Notes under the pieces: model-generated
Databases searched by the model: none
Told to the model about the DNA's origin: nothing
Seen by the model: only the letters and a program-made list of their open reading frames with translations
Translations under genes and position numbers: made by a program
Assembly: GCA_021307315.1 (NCBI GenBank)
Contig: JAJSPD010000142.1
Span: 1 to 57,068 of the forward strand
Reading direction: 5' to 3'
From: Bisporella sp. PMI_857
Lineage: Eukaryota; Ascomycota; Leotiomycetes; Helotiales; Helotiaceae
Length of the DNA: 57,068 nt
In this document: piece after piece, positions 12,692-28,708 of the stretch
How the letters are laid out: the number at the start of each line of letters is the position of its first letter
Numbering within the stretch: the stretch's first letter is position 1

Positions 12692-14317
12692 ATGGCTAAC
12701 AAAGAGGGTAGAATAGCTCTCGCTCTTCAGGCCTATCAACAAGGCCGTTTCCAAAGCTTACGGGCCGCCGCAAAGTCGTACGACGTTCCGCATGTAACCT
12801 TGACCCGAAAGCTTTATGGCACTTTACTTCGAGGTATTTCGGGCTATAAAAACCGCAAATTAACCGAAACTGAAAAAACTGCGCTTTTACAATAAATATT
12901 AGATATGGATACGCGTGGAATGCTTCCGACACAAGCTTTAGTTCATCAAATAGCCGAAATACTTCTTGCGGAACGCGTGCAAAACGCGTCGGACGAACAG
13001 CCTATTTTAGGGAAACGCTGAGCATATAACTTTATACGCTGCTATTTTGAAGTCAAAACACGATACAATCGAAAATATAACTATCAGCGAGCAAAATGCG
13101 AAAATCTTAAAGTGATTCGAAGCTAGTTTCGACTTGTACGAAATACAATTAAGAAATATAGAATTGTAAAAAATGACATTTATAACTTCGACGAGACGGG
13201 ATTTCAAATAAGTATAATATTTACTTCAAAAGTAGTTACAGCTACAAACTTTTGTACAGTATCTTTACAGCCTGGAAATCGCGAATAAGTTACCGTAATA
13301 AAGTCGATCCAATTTATAGGCTTCGTTTTACTTCCGCTAGTTATATTAAAAAGTCAAATGCATTAATATAGTTAGTATTAAAATCTGCCGGCAACTTAGT
13401 TAGTTGGAGTTAGTAATAACGAGTAAACTACAGACGAATTAAGTTTTGTTTAGCTGCAAAAAGTTTTCGAAGTGTATACACGGAATTGTACGACAAGCAC
13501 ATATCGATTATTGATACTTAACGGCTACGGAAATTATGTTACAGCTCAATTCGATCGATTTTGCAAAAAACACTGCATTATTTCATTGTGTATACTTGCG
13601 TATTTTTTACAGTTTTTTTAACTTTTAGATGTTAGTTGCTTTGCAGAATTAAAGCGTTTTTACGAGCAAACCGTAAAACAGCAAATGCGAGTCGGCATTA
13701 ACTATATTAATAAAACCGAGTTTTTACAGCTTTATTAATCTGTACAACAAGAAACTTTTACTGTTATTACTATTCAGAATAGATTTAAAACTACTAAATT
13801 AGTTCTTTTTGATCCAGATCAAGTATTAGATCAGTTACATGTACGACTGTATACGCCGACTTTTCTATTTACAACGAAGCCTGTTACGGCCTAAGTTTTT
13901 GAAACACTTTACAATATTGCCGAATTACAGTTGCAAACCGACTTTGTTCAAAAATCGATTCGATATCGTACGCAAAGCTTACTTAGTTTTACAGTTTAAA
14001 CTGTAAATCAACTTATTAAAAAGTGCCGATTAGCTATATACAACGCAACTTTTTTTGCGGCTAAAAATCGACAATTACGGGCCGCAAATGAAAAAGTCAA
14101 AAAAAAAAAAGCTGTAAAAAAAGTATTCGTACGTAAAAAAAGTGTTTTACGGGTTTCAGAAGTTTAAAATAAGTTGAATCAAGCTACAACTAATATTGAA
14201 GTTGTAAATCAGGTAGTTGATCAAAACGTAGCTCTAGCACGTGCACGTGCTCCAGCGAAGTGTAGTATATGTAAATCACTAGAGCACACTGCTCGTACAT
14301 GCCCTGATCGTCAATAA
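12692..14317 (+). pseudogene. Fot1/pogo transposase, stop-riddled
   Basis: One frame of 542 codons runs from ATG 12692 to TAA 14315-14317 without a frameshift but with more than a dozen internal stops. An N-terminal psq/CENP-B-like helix-turn-helix (LALQAYQQGRFQSLRAAAKS) is intact. The DDE core is recognisable: NFDETGF near 13190, LLILNGYGNYVT near 13515 (the catalytic Asp reads Asn and neighbouring His/Ser codons are also changed), and LLDVSCF near 13625. Most stops sit where relatives have Trp, for example before ILDMDTRG (12893) and after GKR (13019). The last residues form a CCHC zinc knuckle, C-x2-C-x4-H-x4-C, at 14261-14302. It is certainly inactive. Confidence 0.9.
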
Positions 14318-14361
14318 ATCAATTATTTCAATCCGTAAATCGATATTTTAAGTAGTTGTAA

Positions 14362-14451
14362 TATAATTGTGATTCAAAGGGCAAAAAATCGTGGTGGTTG
14401 CAGGGGTACTGTTTCACTCGCATATCTGTTCCATTTACCTATCAGGTACGT
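14362..14451 (-). repeat. Right terminal inverted repeat of the Fot1/pogo element
   Basis: Partner of 12584-12673, with 89 of 90 bases identical after reverse complementing. Confidence 0.93.
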
Positions 14452-14633
14452 TAGCTCCTTAGCCTACTTACGTAAGCCATTTCCTGACACTTTTAAAGCC
14501 GTAAAAAGAAAATTGATCCAGAAATAGGCTATATCCGCATCTTTCCTTAGCTCTCTAGACAATTCCGCAGACTGCTGGCAGGTTCGTAGCCAGCACCACG
14601 TACAGGTAGAGAGTCTGACTTTATTGGGGTACA

Positions 14634-15035
14634 ATTGAAACGGCACACTTTAGCGCCAACACACCAAAAATCATGGCATGCCGCTTTTATTTCACTGGCG
14701 CGGAACTTTGTGAAAATTATGTGTTGCGATTTTGTGTAACATTACAATACAACATTTATATTAAATAACTTAAAAAATTCAAACTTAATTCATTTAAATC
14801 TAATAAATTTAACTAAAACAAATTGTTTTAATATATATTTATATATGTTTCATAGTAAAATTTGGTTTAAAATTTTTATTTTATTTTAAACAAAATCGGA
14901 TGTAGTATCTTTCGTTTAGTATAACAGCAAAGCAAAATTCTGAAAGTAGAAAAGCGTATTTGCGAGTTTCGGTTAGCTATTTTAATAAAGAAAATAGTGG
15001 GAACATGTAGGTCCACTAAAGTGTGCCGTTTCAAT
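14634..15035. mobile_element. MITE-like element with 20-base inverted ends
   Basis: The ends are attgaaacggcacactttag and its exact reverse complement, 402 bases apart outer edge to outer edge. The interior (about 14700-14960) is extremely AT-rich and codes for nothing. I could not find a convincing target duplication, so the true ends may lie slightly outside and the superfamily is open. It sits 180 bases from the Fot1/pogo element, but the end sequences are unrelated. Confidence 0.65.
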
Positions 15036-15317
15036 CGTGCCCTTTTATTGGTTGGGATCTATAGTGTAAATGAGCCTGAGGCCGACAGATGCCTATTGTT
15101 AGATTTACAAGCTCCCAATCGACCCACTTTTCCATCAAAAAGCTATTTAATGTCATAAGACCAGGGTGAATCTGGAAAATTAAATGGGTCTTTTGAATAC
15201 AACTAGTGCGCTTTAGGCCTAGCCATGCAAAATAGACTTTCATCCATTCTTCGACATCTTCCTCCTATCATCCATGCTATCTAACTCACTAACTAACTCT
15301 ATCACTGATACAAGAGG

Positions 15318-16965
15318 ATGTCGAAAACAACCGCAAAAATCAAGGGTGATCTTTTCATTCTGTCAGGCAGTAAACAGCTGACTGACTATAATCACATCTA
15401 GGCTGTTATCATTGTTCCCAACGTCGCGTAAATTGCGACCGGACTGAGCCATTTTGCCTGAAGTGTTTAAAGAAAGGCTTGAAATGTCCTGGCTTGGGTA
15501 TTAGGTATCGTTTCAACAATGGTGTTGCTGCCCGCGGCAAGTTCAAGGGAAAGGCAGTGCTAGCAGAGGATGAGCTTGTTGTCATTCCTGAAAATGGACA
15601 GCTCCCGCCGATTAAATGGGTGCAGCAAATGAAACCAAGCTCATCGTTTGGGTTGAAAGAACCGATCATCCCGAATTCGCTGATGGTGAATCAGTGCTCG
15701 TCATTGTTGAGAATAAAGCCGAATCAGATCTGTTCAATAGATTTCGGTGATCAAGATAACTACGTTAGTGGGTACGACGAGATGGTTTCGGGCGACTCAG
15801 ACGCCTTCGCTGTCAGTTCTCACAGGTCTGAAGTATTCTGCCAGGTGAATAATCAAATGGCCATCAATGGCGAGACCATTGCTGTATATCAATCTTGGCC
15901 TCTCCTTGGCTTAGATACGCATGATGCCGTGACTCGCATGCTGCTTTTCAACTGTATATCCATTGGCCCCCGAGAACGACATATCAATTGCTGACATGTA
16001 TGAAGTTTCTGAGAATGTGGCTAAAGCCATGGTAGTATTTGACGACCAGTTCAACAATTACAGACTTCTTATCCTCCCTCTCGCCGCCGAAAATGACCTA
16101 GTTCGCAACGCGGTTTTGGCAGCTTCTTCAAACCAATTAGCCTCGAGAAGTCCTAAATTTGCGAGAAGCGGCTTGAAATACCAGGCGGCTGCGATAAAGG
16201 CTCTTCCTCTTGCACCGGAGTCTGTCAAAAGCCAAACTACAGAAATCATCGCAGCGATTGCTATACTTCTCATTAATGAAATGGTGTCTGGAGGCGTTGG
16301 CGAGTTTCAAGCTCTATACAAGATGATGAAGTCTTGTATAAGCATTGAGCGAAGTAGCTCAGGTAGTTTTCAAGCAACTCTAAGGTTGTTTTTGTGCCAA
16401 CAATTGCGAATGTGAGTTTATAGCCATTTAGGCTCAGAGGCTCGTTTCAAGGCGTTTCTGACACGATTGTTCCCTTAGTATGGAATTCTTTATTCAGATA
16501 TTTCTTGGAGAAGAAACTGGTATCTGGAACCTCATTTCACGTTTTCTGGGTCCTATAGAGTTCCTTGCCGAGGCTTCATTGCAGCATCCCGATCGAGCCG
16601 ACACAGTCAGGAGGCTCGAAGACGTACTTAGTCAAGCATCCGACATTTATTTACAAAGAGCCATGAATAATCTCCCGTCCGAGGGAACTGTCCCAAAAGT
16701 TCAAAGGCTGAAAGAAAGTATTGAAGCAATACCGCCTGGCTCACCGGGAGAGCATGTACTAGTTTGGGCATATTTTGTTGCCGCCGCTGAGAGCTCAATA
16801 ATACCACACCGCGAGTTCTTCCAAGAGCGCCTTAGACAGCTCTACAGCAGGACAGGATTCTCAAATATTTTGCGCTCACTACAGATGCTGGAACAGATCT
16901 GGGCAAATTATGAAAAGAGTTGGACTAAATTCATCATTGAAATCGAGCAAGCTTTCATAATGTAG
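15318..16965 (+). pseudogene. Zn(2)Cys(6) transcription factor, PF11951 type, one frameshift
   Basis: Candidate pathway regulator. Exons are 15318-15345, 15402-16411 and 16479-16965. The binuclear zinc cluster is at residues 11-38 with Cys at 11, 14, 21, 28, 31 and 38 (C-x2-C-x6-C-x6-C-x2-C-x6-C). The C-terminal half has the fungal-specific regulatory domain, with YRLLILPLAAENDLVRNAV, then HVLVWAYFVAAAESS, HREFFQERLRQLYSRTGF and SLQMLEQIWANYE. The frame breaks at the run of five C at 15967-15971. With one C fewer, TRMLLFNCISIG continues into PENDISIADMYEV and the gene sums to exactly 508 codons. So there is either a real one-base insertion that truncates the protein before its regulatory domain, or a base-call error in the run. 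It points toward the amine and betaine genes. Confidence 0.85.
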
Positions 16966-17021
16966 TTTGCTATATCCCCTATTTATCTACCAGTTTTCCA
17001 TGCCCTGAATTCTCCTGTCCA

Positions 17022-18674
<1,653 letters not shown>

Positions 18675-19647
18675 GGTGACAGTGGTTATGATGTACAACG
18701 GACTACCCGAGGCATCAGAAGGAAGCAATCAGGTCTTCAATGATATCAAATTTGTCGTACTACGGTGATTCTTCATTTATTGATAAAGAGATTGCATCAA
18801 GCCTCCCGTTTCCCAATTTAAATCATCGTTTATCAAACTCTGTTTCAAGAGTGCCTTCAGTTTCTCATTTAACCTTCCCGGTTAGGTAAGACGCACAGGC
18901 CTATTTAAGGACCACAGTCACGCGGAGAATTTCCACACTTGATCCAACTCGGTTCGGACCCCACATCAGGCTACTTCTAGATGTCAATTCGCTGAATTCA
19001 ACTGTTAGCCAGATATCACAGCTATTGGTAAGGAAAGATAACTGTTTTTCTTGTTTCAATTTCCCAATTCAGTCCCGCGAAAAGATGCCTTTATCTCTCT
19101 GAGACTTTCTGAGCGGAATCCAACCCGATGGTGGTTCTTGCATGCGCATACAACAGTGCTCTATCGGTGTCAAAACCATGTGACTATGAAAACCGATTGA
19201 TTAACTGTCGGTTATTCCAGGGTAGGGATAGACCTGTTTCTATGGCCTTTACATTAGAACTGCTCTGCGCTGGGTTGATTTTTGGGGGCAAGGGTAGGTG
19301 TCGGAATACCTACCACGTGGCAAAAGGCGTAGTAGCTATTGACTACGCTCTTGCTGGTGTGGTTCTGATATTCGTTGATTGTTCTAAGCTACCGTTCTAC
19401 GGAGTTGAGTAGGGTCAAGGTCCCACTGTTTCAGGTGCCGGTCACATGATCATAACTACATACAAATAGCTACCAACAGTAGGGATAGAAAGGTTGAAAT
19501 CACAGTTCAAGAGATCTTGCTGACTTGATGAACAAAGGTAATTAGACACGAAGGTAATTGCAGACACAGCAAGTTAATCAAACTACGGAATGCCAATTTA
19601 CGTCATGCACGCCAAGATCAACATACAATCTAACCTATACATTATTA
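18675..19647. other. Intergenic
   Basis: Holds the promoter of the amine oxidase and the 3' flank of the Rieske gene. No further gene was recognised. A 94-codon plus-strand frame at 19128-19412 has no motif. Confidence 0.45.
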
Positions 19648-20928
19648 TCACCACGCCAGGCTCTCTTCAGTTTGACAAGTCAAGCCTGAGCAGAACTCAA
19701 TGTCTTTCCTGCTCATCAAAGCATCGCTCGGTAGTTGCTGTCGAGCAGGCCATATCTCCTGCTTTGCCGCCTGTTCGCGTTTGTGATGTGCCTGCACAAT
19801 TTCTCGTACAGCCTGCTGGAAATAGAGAGGGCCTGTCTCCATCTTTGGATGTAATTCCCCATTGATGAAAACTCCAGAATTAAGATTCTTCTGTGTAAGG
19901 TCACAGAGATATTTGTCCTCCCGCATTACGCGCTTATAGATCTGGTCAATCCTTTGGAAATCCTCTTCAGAAGAATTCTTGTTTCGGTAAACTTCATACT
20001 GCATCGAGGACTTCGTAGGCCCACTGGGGGCAAACCTCTGCATGTAGAAGAAGTGTGGCCTGTCTTGACTTAGTGATTCCAAGAATATAACGTATTAATA
20101 TACTTACGAGACGGTGATAGAGGAATTGGGGAAGAAGTAGGTAGGAGCAACTGTCAGACCAGCTGCTGCCTGCTCAGGGGTAGTTGCGGCATTATGTTGA
20201 ATGGTGTCCCCCTCGGTTTTGACGGAGTAGGAGCTGAGATCGGCAATTGAGGGAATGTCAGGGTGGGCCGTCTTGCAGTGATAACATTCGTTATAGTTGT
20301 CAGCTAGAATCTTCCAGTTGTATCCTCCATCCATATCCCAGGTGTGGTCAAATTCAAAGTCATCCCAATTGACCCCTTTGTACCTGGGAAGCATGTCAAT
20401 ACCCCCGAAATCGTCTGACCAGGTAATCTCTGGCGTGGCTTTGCCATCCAAATTGACCCAGATAAAACCGTTCCTGTCAATGTGAACGTGTATCGGGAGG
20501 AGGCCATTCTTGCTCTTGTCGAAATCGGGCAGATCTTGGTAGCTTGGGGCTTTGGCAAGCTTGCCATTGAGGCCATAGGACCAGCCGTGATAGAGGCAAG
20601 CAAAGATCTTGGCTTGGCCCTTCTCCTCAGTGACCACCGGAAAGCCTCGATGTCGGCAGACATTGTGGAATCCATTGATGTTGCCCTCCCGGTCCTTGCA
20701 CAGGACAAACTGGAAGCCGGCTATCTCATAGCGTAGATAGTCGCCAGGCTGCTTGAGTCGCAGTTTGTGGGTAATAGGCATCCATTTCCTAGAAAAAATT
20801 GCCCGCCTCTCGAGCTCGTACATCTCCTGTGACGTGTACCACGATGCCGGCAAAGCCCTGACTGTTGAATTTTCATTGCTGGCAGGTGCAGAGCCACCGA
20901 GGCCAAGATATCCCAAAAGTGATGACAT
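19648..20928 (-). CDS. Rieske mono-oxygenase, choline/glycine-betaine type
   Basis: Non-haem iron oxygenase alpha subunit, probably oxidising an N-methyl (or choline alcohol) group with release of formaldehyde if it is a demethylase. Two exons (20928-20108 and 20068-19648) give 413 residues. The Rieske [2Fe-2S] site is Cys91-x-His93 (NVCRHRGF) and Cys111-x2-His114 (ACLYHGW). The mononuclear iron ligands are in NYNECYHCKTAHPDI (His217, His222), and a downstream acidic stretch REDKYLCDLTQKNL matches the family. Length and layout fit plant choline mono-oxygenase and bacterial GbcA. The electron-donating flavin/ferredoxin reductase is not in the window. It is divergently arranged with the dimethylglycine-oxidase-like gene across a 1.07-kb shared upstream region. 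That pairing favours betaine over choline as substrate, but this is inference. Confidence 0.9.
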
Positions 20929-24500
<3,572 letters not shown>

Positions 24501-25370
24501 TCGGGTTGTCGATGCCAGGTATCGATACAAAAGAGCAGACTGTGGAATAAGCCAGCCCAGCTCATAAGCTATAAGTCAGCTAATTAAATAAGCCAACCTC
24601 AAATAGATTTAAATTATAGCAGCCATTCAGCTGAGATTTTCCGAGCTTATTGTTACCTTATAAGTTGTGCATGTTAGAATGTCATGTACTAATTTTACCC
24701 TCCAAAGATTCGACAATTAAACATTATTTAAGGGTCAATTATTAAACTATTATAGTTTCAAAGCGTAAGTACGCTATTGGTTGATAATTTTTTTTAATGA
24801 AAAATATCTCAAATACTAATTTTAGCACACGTTATTTGGCTCGACTGACGCGTCGATCTCGCGCCATCCAACCTGTCCGCTCTCCACGCAACTACTGATT
24901 CAAGTGTTCACTAACTTGATTCCTGGCCGACGCGATTGCTGGCTGACTTCACAAAGAGGCCTCCCTCCAAATCTAGGATCTCTGGTTCGCGCAACCTATT
25001 GTCGAGTAGCACTGAGATAAACGAGGATCCTATTGTGGAACGTGACCTGCTCGCTTCGGCAAGCCTTGTAAACCCCAAGCCTGCACCTTGTGACCCCGCT
25101 TGGCCCCTGAGAGGATGGATATCCCTAATTGGCCTGAACGCCAAGGAATTGGTTAAAAGTATATTTGTCACGTGCAATACACTGGAAGGCTTTTCCGTTA
25201 ATGGGTATAATGACCGTCTATTATTCCACCGAGTACGGCCTCGAAAGCGTCCCCACAGCGCTACTGCCAAAAATGACTATCTTTTTAATAGCTCAACTGT
25301 ACAAATACAAAAACGCGATAAATCTGTGAATGTCCCGATTGCAATTACCAAAATAGCAGGCGAGTCTTCT
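24501..25370. other. Intergenic
   Basis: AT-rich in 24580-24840, with no gene. The frame of the following gene stays open upstream to 24936, but the extra 145 codons resemble nothing and precede a normal N-terminus, so I read them as promoter and 5' leader. Confidence 0.5.
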
Positions 25371-26805
25371 ATGATCAAAATGAACCCAGGGAAAGGGTCA
25401 TATATCATTGCCGGAGCTGGCGTGTTTGGAGTATCTACGGCCTATCATCTAATCAAAAAGTATCCTAATGCATCGGTGACTCTGGTTGACCGGGATGCAT
25501 TCGACGCAGATAGTCGTGTGGCTGCCTCGTGGGACTGGAATAAGGTGGTGCGCGCCGACTATGATGACATAGTATATTGCGAACTGGGACTAGAGGCGCA
25601 AGACGTCTTCAAGTCTGATCCGCTTTGGAAGCCGTACTTCCATGAGACCGGAATCTACTGGATATGTCGTAGCGAATACGCTCAGGATGTCATTGACAAC
25701 TACAAGAAACTCGGCCGCGATGCAGATCTTTCTGCCGTTCCGGTTAACGAGGCCCGCAAGATGTACGGCGGTCTTTTCGAGGACGCCGACTATACCGATG
25801 TCAAAGAGGTGCTTGTCAATAGGACTAGTGGTTGGGCCGCTGCTGGAGATTGTTTGCTGGCTATCACTCGCAAAGCCATAGAACTAGGTGTGAAATATGT
25901 GACGGCTGAAATTGCGTCGTTACAAGTCAATGGTCGTGGTCGCTGCTATGGGGTCAAAACAGCTACTGGAGAGACCTTGGTAGCGTCGCATATTATTCTT
26001 TGCACTGGGGCATTCACGCCAAAATTGTTGGAGTTGAGTGCTGAGAGTAGTGGTCTAACTGACCTAAGGGCTGGACCAAGGATCCTCGCTGGTGGCATTG
26101 CGACTGGTATGACGCGACTTGATGACAAGACATATGAGAGATTTGCTAGTATGCCTGTGGGCGTTCAAGGATATACGGTAAAAACGGGTACTCTGCCAAC
26201 TGACCATGTTCCATTTCGCGCTGGTAGCTAACTGCCAAACAGGACCCTTTATTGGTAGCCTTCCGCCCACGAAAGACAGAGAGCTCAAGTGGTGGGGCCA
26301 GACGATATTCAAAAACACTCGTGAGGTGTTGCCTGGCCGCCATATATCAATGCCGCCACCAGAACCAGACTACGCTCAGTGGACGATTCCTAGGAGACTT
26401 AAGGAAGACATCCGCCATGCGAACAATGTATTTTACGGAAGTAAAGGGGCAAACTGGAAGCTAGAAAAGCACCGCATCTGCTGGTAGGTCAATGCATCCT
26501 AGTGACAATATACTACCGACTAATCTCCGAAAAGGGATGCCTTCACGACCAGCTCGGACTTTATTATCTCGCCACATTCAGCTTCGGAGGGGTTATACGT
26601 CGCAACCTGCGGTTCGTTCCACGGCTGGAAATTCTTCCCAGTGCTTGGCAAGTATGTGCTACAAATGTTGGAAGGTTCGATGTCTCCAAAATTGGTAGAA
26701 AAATGGGCTTGGGATCGGGAGCGGCCGGATCCATCTCTTAATGCGGATTGGCCGAGGATGGAGATGAAAGATCTGTTAGACCCAATCAGGCCAGCGAAAT
26801 TATAA
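25371..26805 (+). CDS. Sarcosine-oxidase-like flavoprotein, peroxisomal
   Basis: FAD-dependent oxidase of the monomeric sarcosine oxidase / fructosyl-amine oxidase / pipecolate oxidase family, making H2O2. Exons 25371-26187, 26243-26483 and 26535-26805 give 442 residues. The dinucleotide fold is YIIAGAGVFGVSTAYHLIKK (residues 11-30), followed by ASWDWNKVVRADYDD, typical of the family near the flavin. The end of the FAD domain reads HSASEGLYVATCGSFHGWKF. The protein ends in Ala-Lys-Leu, a good PTS1 peroxisomal signal. The first ATG directly before the fold was chosen. It follows the dimethylglycine-oxidase-like gene on the same strand, the order expected for dimethylglycine to sarcosine to glycine. 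An amadoriase or pipecolate oxidase cannot be excluded from sequence alone. Confidence 0.88.
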
Positions 26806-28708
26806 TAAATATTACTGCTAATCGGCATTATCTCTGATGGTATTTGCAGCTTTATTCTTGTTCTAATGGGGGAGGTGTACAGTCGGGTAGAGGCTAGGCA
26901 CTGATTTAATTTGAGTAAGATGGAATTCCAAATCATGTTTCCGTGCCTTCCAACCAGTAGTACAAGACTCAAAGCATCACCTTTACTCCTACACTTATCT
27001 TGTAACGAAGGTCAAATGTTTCCCTGGAAGCCTCCTAACGTATTGACAGGAAGTTTTCAGGCGTGAAATCCTAAGAGGGCTTTCCCGCTCAATTCATAGT
27101 CGTCAACCCTTGCTGCTGTTCAGACTCGTGGGTTCATTGAGTGGCATTTGACTGAAACATAGTATCCTGCCTTTACGGTTTAACCCTACAGCATTTGACA
27201 ACCATTCTGAGAAACCTACGATCGTGTACAAGTGAATCATCTACCGCTTGGACGGCCTGGAAAGCCTGGAATTCAGAGCTCTCTTAGAGCGAAGCCGGGG
27301 TACAAACGTGACTATTCTCTTGCATTACAAAACCTGAGGATAGTTCTCGATGCCACGGACGGGAGCTCAGCCGACTAGGTTAAAATGTCAGTGGCATGTC
27401 ACCTTAGGTAAGGGAGTTGTCCGCATTTGAGCCTAGTCCGACACGTCACTCAGTAGGAAATGTATACTAGTCGAACGGAGGGCTGTAATCTTTTTTCAAG
27501 TGAAGATAGCCTTGCCATCTACCATTGGCGTCTTCAAATACTAGTGGACATTATATCTTGCGTCTATGACAAATCTTGTCAGGCCCTGGCTAATTACAAC
27601 AGAACGTTTTCAGGTATTCACACCCGACAGTGGTGCAATGGTAGTCCAGCTTATTTTTTTCCCCAATTAGCTGCGCCAACAGAAAGAAGGGATCCCGAGA
27701 GCCTGAGTGTTGGGCGATGTCACAGCTCTTTCTGGAGCTCTAGGAGGGCTTGGAATGCCTCTCCTCTTCCTGTGAAGCGCCGACTGTGGGTCTCCAACGG
27801 AGTCTCGAGGTACTGTTCCTGGGACTTATAAGAACTCTCAGTTCGGACGCCTGTAGAATAGGCGGAAAGAGAGTATGATTATCAGCAGAAAATGAATAGT
27901 TCACAAACAATCAAGTCATTTTGAGGGAGACGAGCAATAATTAAGCCCAAAATAGCGACAAAATTGGGTAAGACAGCTAACATAATAGTACCCTATAGAA
28001 TGAGGTATGTCGTGATTCTTGGATGACCTCTAGGGTACCCAGGGCACCCGCGAGCGAGAGCGACAGAGAAGCTCCTTGGCGCTGTGACTAGGCTGGGTCT
28101 TGCCCCCGATATTCAAGGAATGTCACACCTGCAAGATCCGAGTAGAGGAGTGGTGAGGAGTTGAGAAGGGCAGGTGTGTTTGATGGATGGGTGGTTGTGT
28201 AGACTTGGATGGTGGAGGGATGGAAAGGGGAGGTTTAGGATTGATGTACAGGGAGAGAAGGAATAAATAAGATGCAATGCAAGAGAATTGCTTAGTGATA
28301 AATGAGCGCTGGGGGTTGATAGCGGAAGAGCTCGCGACAGCATTGATTGAGGCCGCGGAAACCAGGTGAGAGTGAAGGGGCATGCACACCTTGAAACTTT
28401 AGTCTTCAGGCTTTTGTCACTAAAATTTCGGCTCTGATGCGCTGGAAAACAGGGTATTTCTCTGCCGTATCCACATGAGTCAGAGCGGTCAGGTGACTAC
28501 GGCACTTTTCGGTTGAAGCATCCCCAAACGAGATATTATTTTTAGCACTACTACAGCGTATTAAAGGGCAGCGAGCTAGGAGGGACCCAGACTTCTCATT
28601 ATCTACCGGGAGTAACGAGAAGTTGCCCGGCTCCAGCAGACAAGAAGAAACACAACGCACCACCTCCTTGTGGTTGCATGTCGTCCCGTGCCCTATCTCG
28701 ACTCCAAG
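26806..28708. other. Intergenic
   Basis: Almost 1.9 kb without a recognisable gene. A 123-codon plus-strand frame at 27460-27831 has no family features. 28113-28389 is purine-biased on the plus strand and gives only low-complexity translations. Confidence 0.45.

Larger units (their letters stand above)
12584..14451 (+). mobile_element. Fot1/pogo DNA transposon, complete ends, dead transposase
   Basis: A 1868-base element bounded by 90-base terminal inverted repeats that differ at one position. It is flanked by TA on each side (12582-12583 and 14452-14453), the target duplication of the Tc1-mariner superfamily. The ends begin acgtacctgataggtaa. It carries one transposase frame on the plus strand. 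The inverted repeats and the first 150 or so bases of the gene have ordinary composition, while about 12840-14330 is very AT-rich and full of stop codons. Confidence 0.93.

Noticed and set aside
24936..25370. A 145-codon N-terminal extension of the sarcosine-oxidase-like protein
   Set aside because: No similarity to anything and no targeting pattern. The ATG at 25371 directly precedes the FAD fold, as in the family.
27460..27831. A 123-codon plus-strand frame in the gap before the split regulator
   Set aside because: No recognisable motif, no splice partners, and composition like the surrounding intergenic DNA.
28113..28389. Overlapping minus-strand Ser/Pro/His-rich frames
   Set aside because: Low-complexity translation of a purine-biased strand, not a gene.
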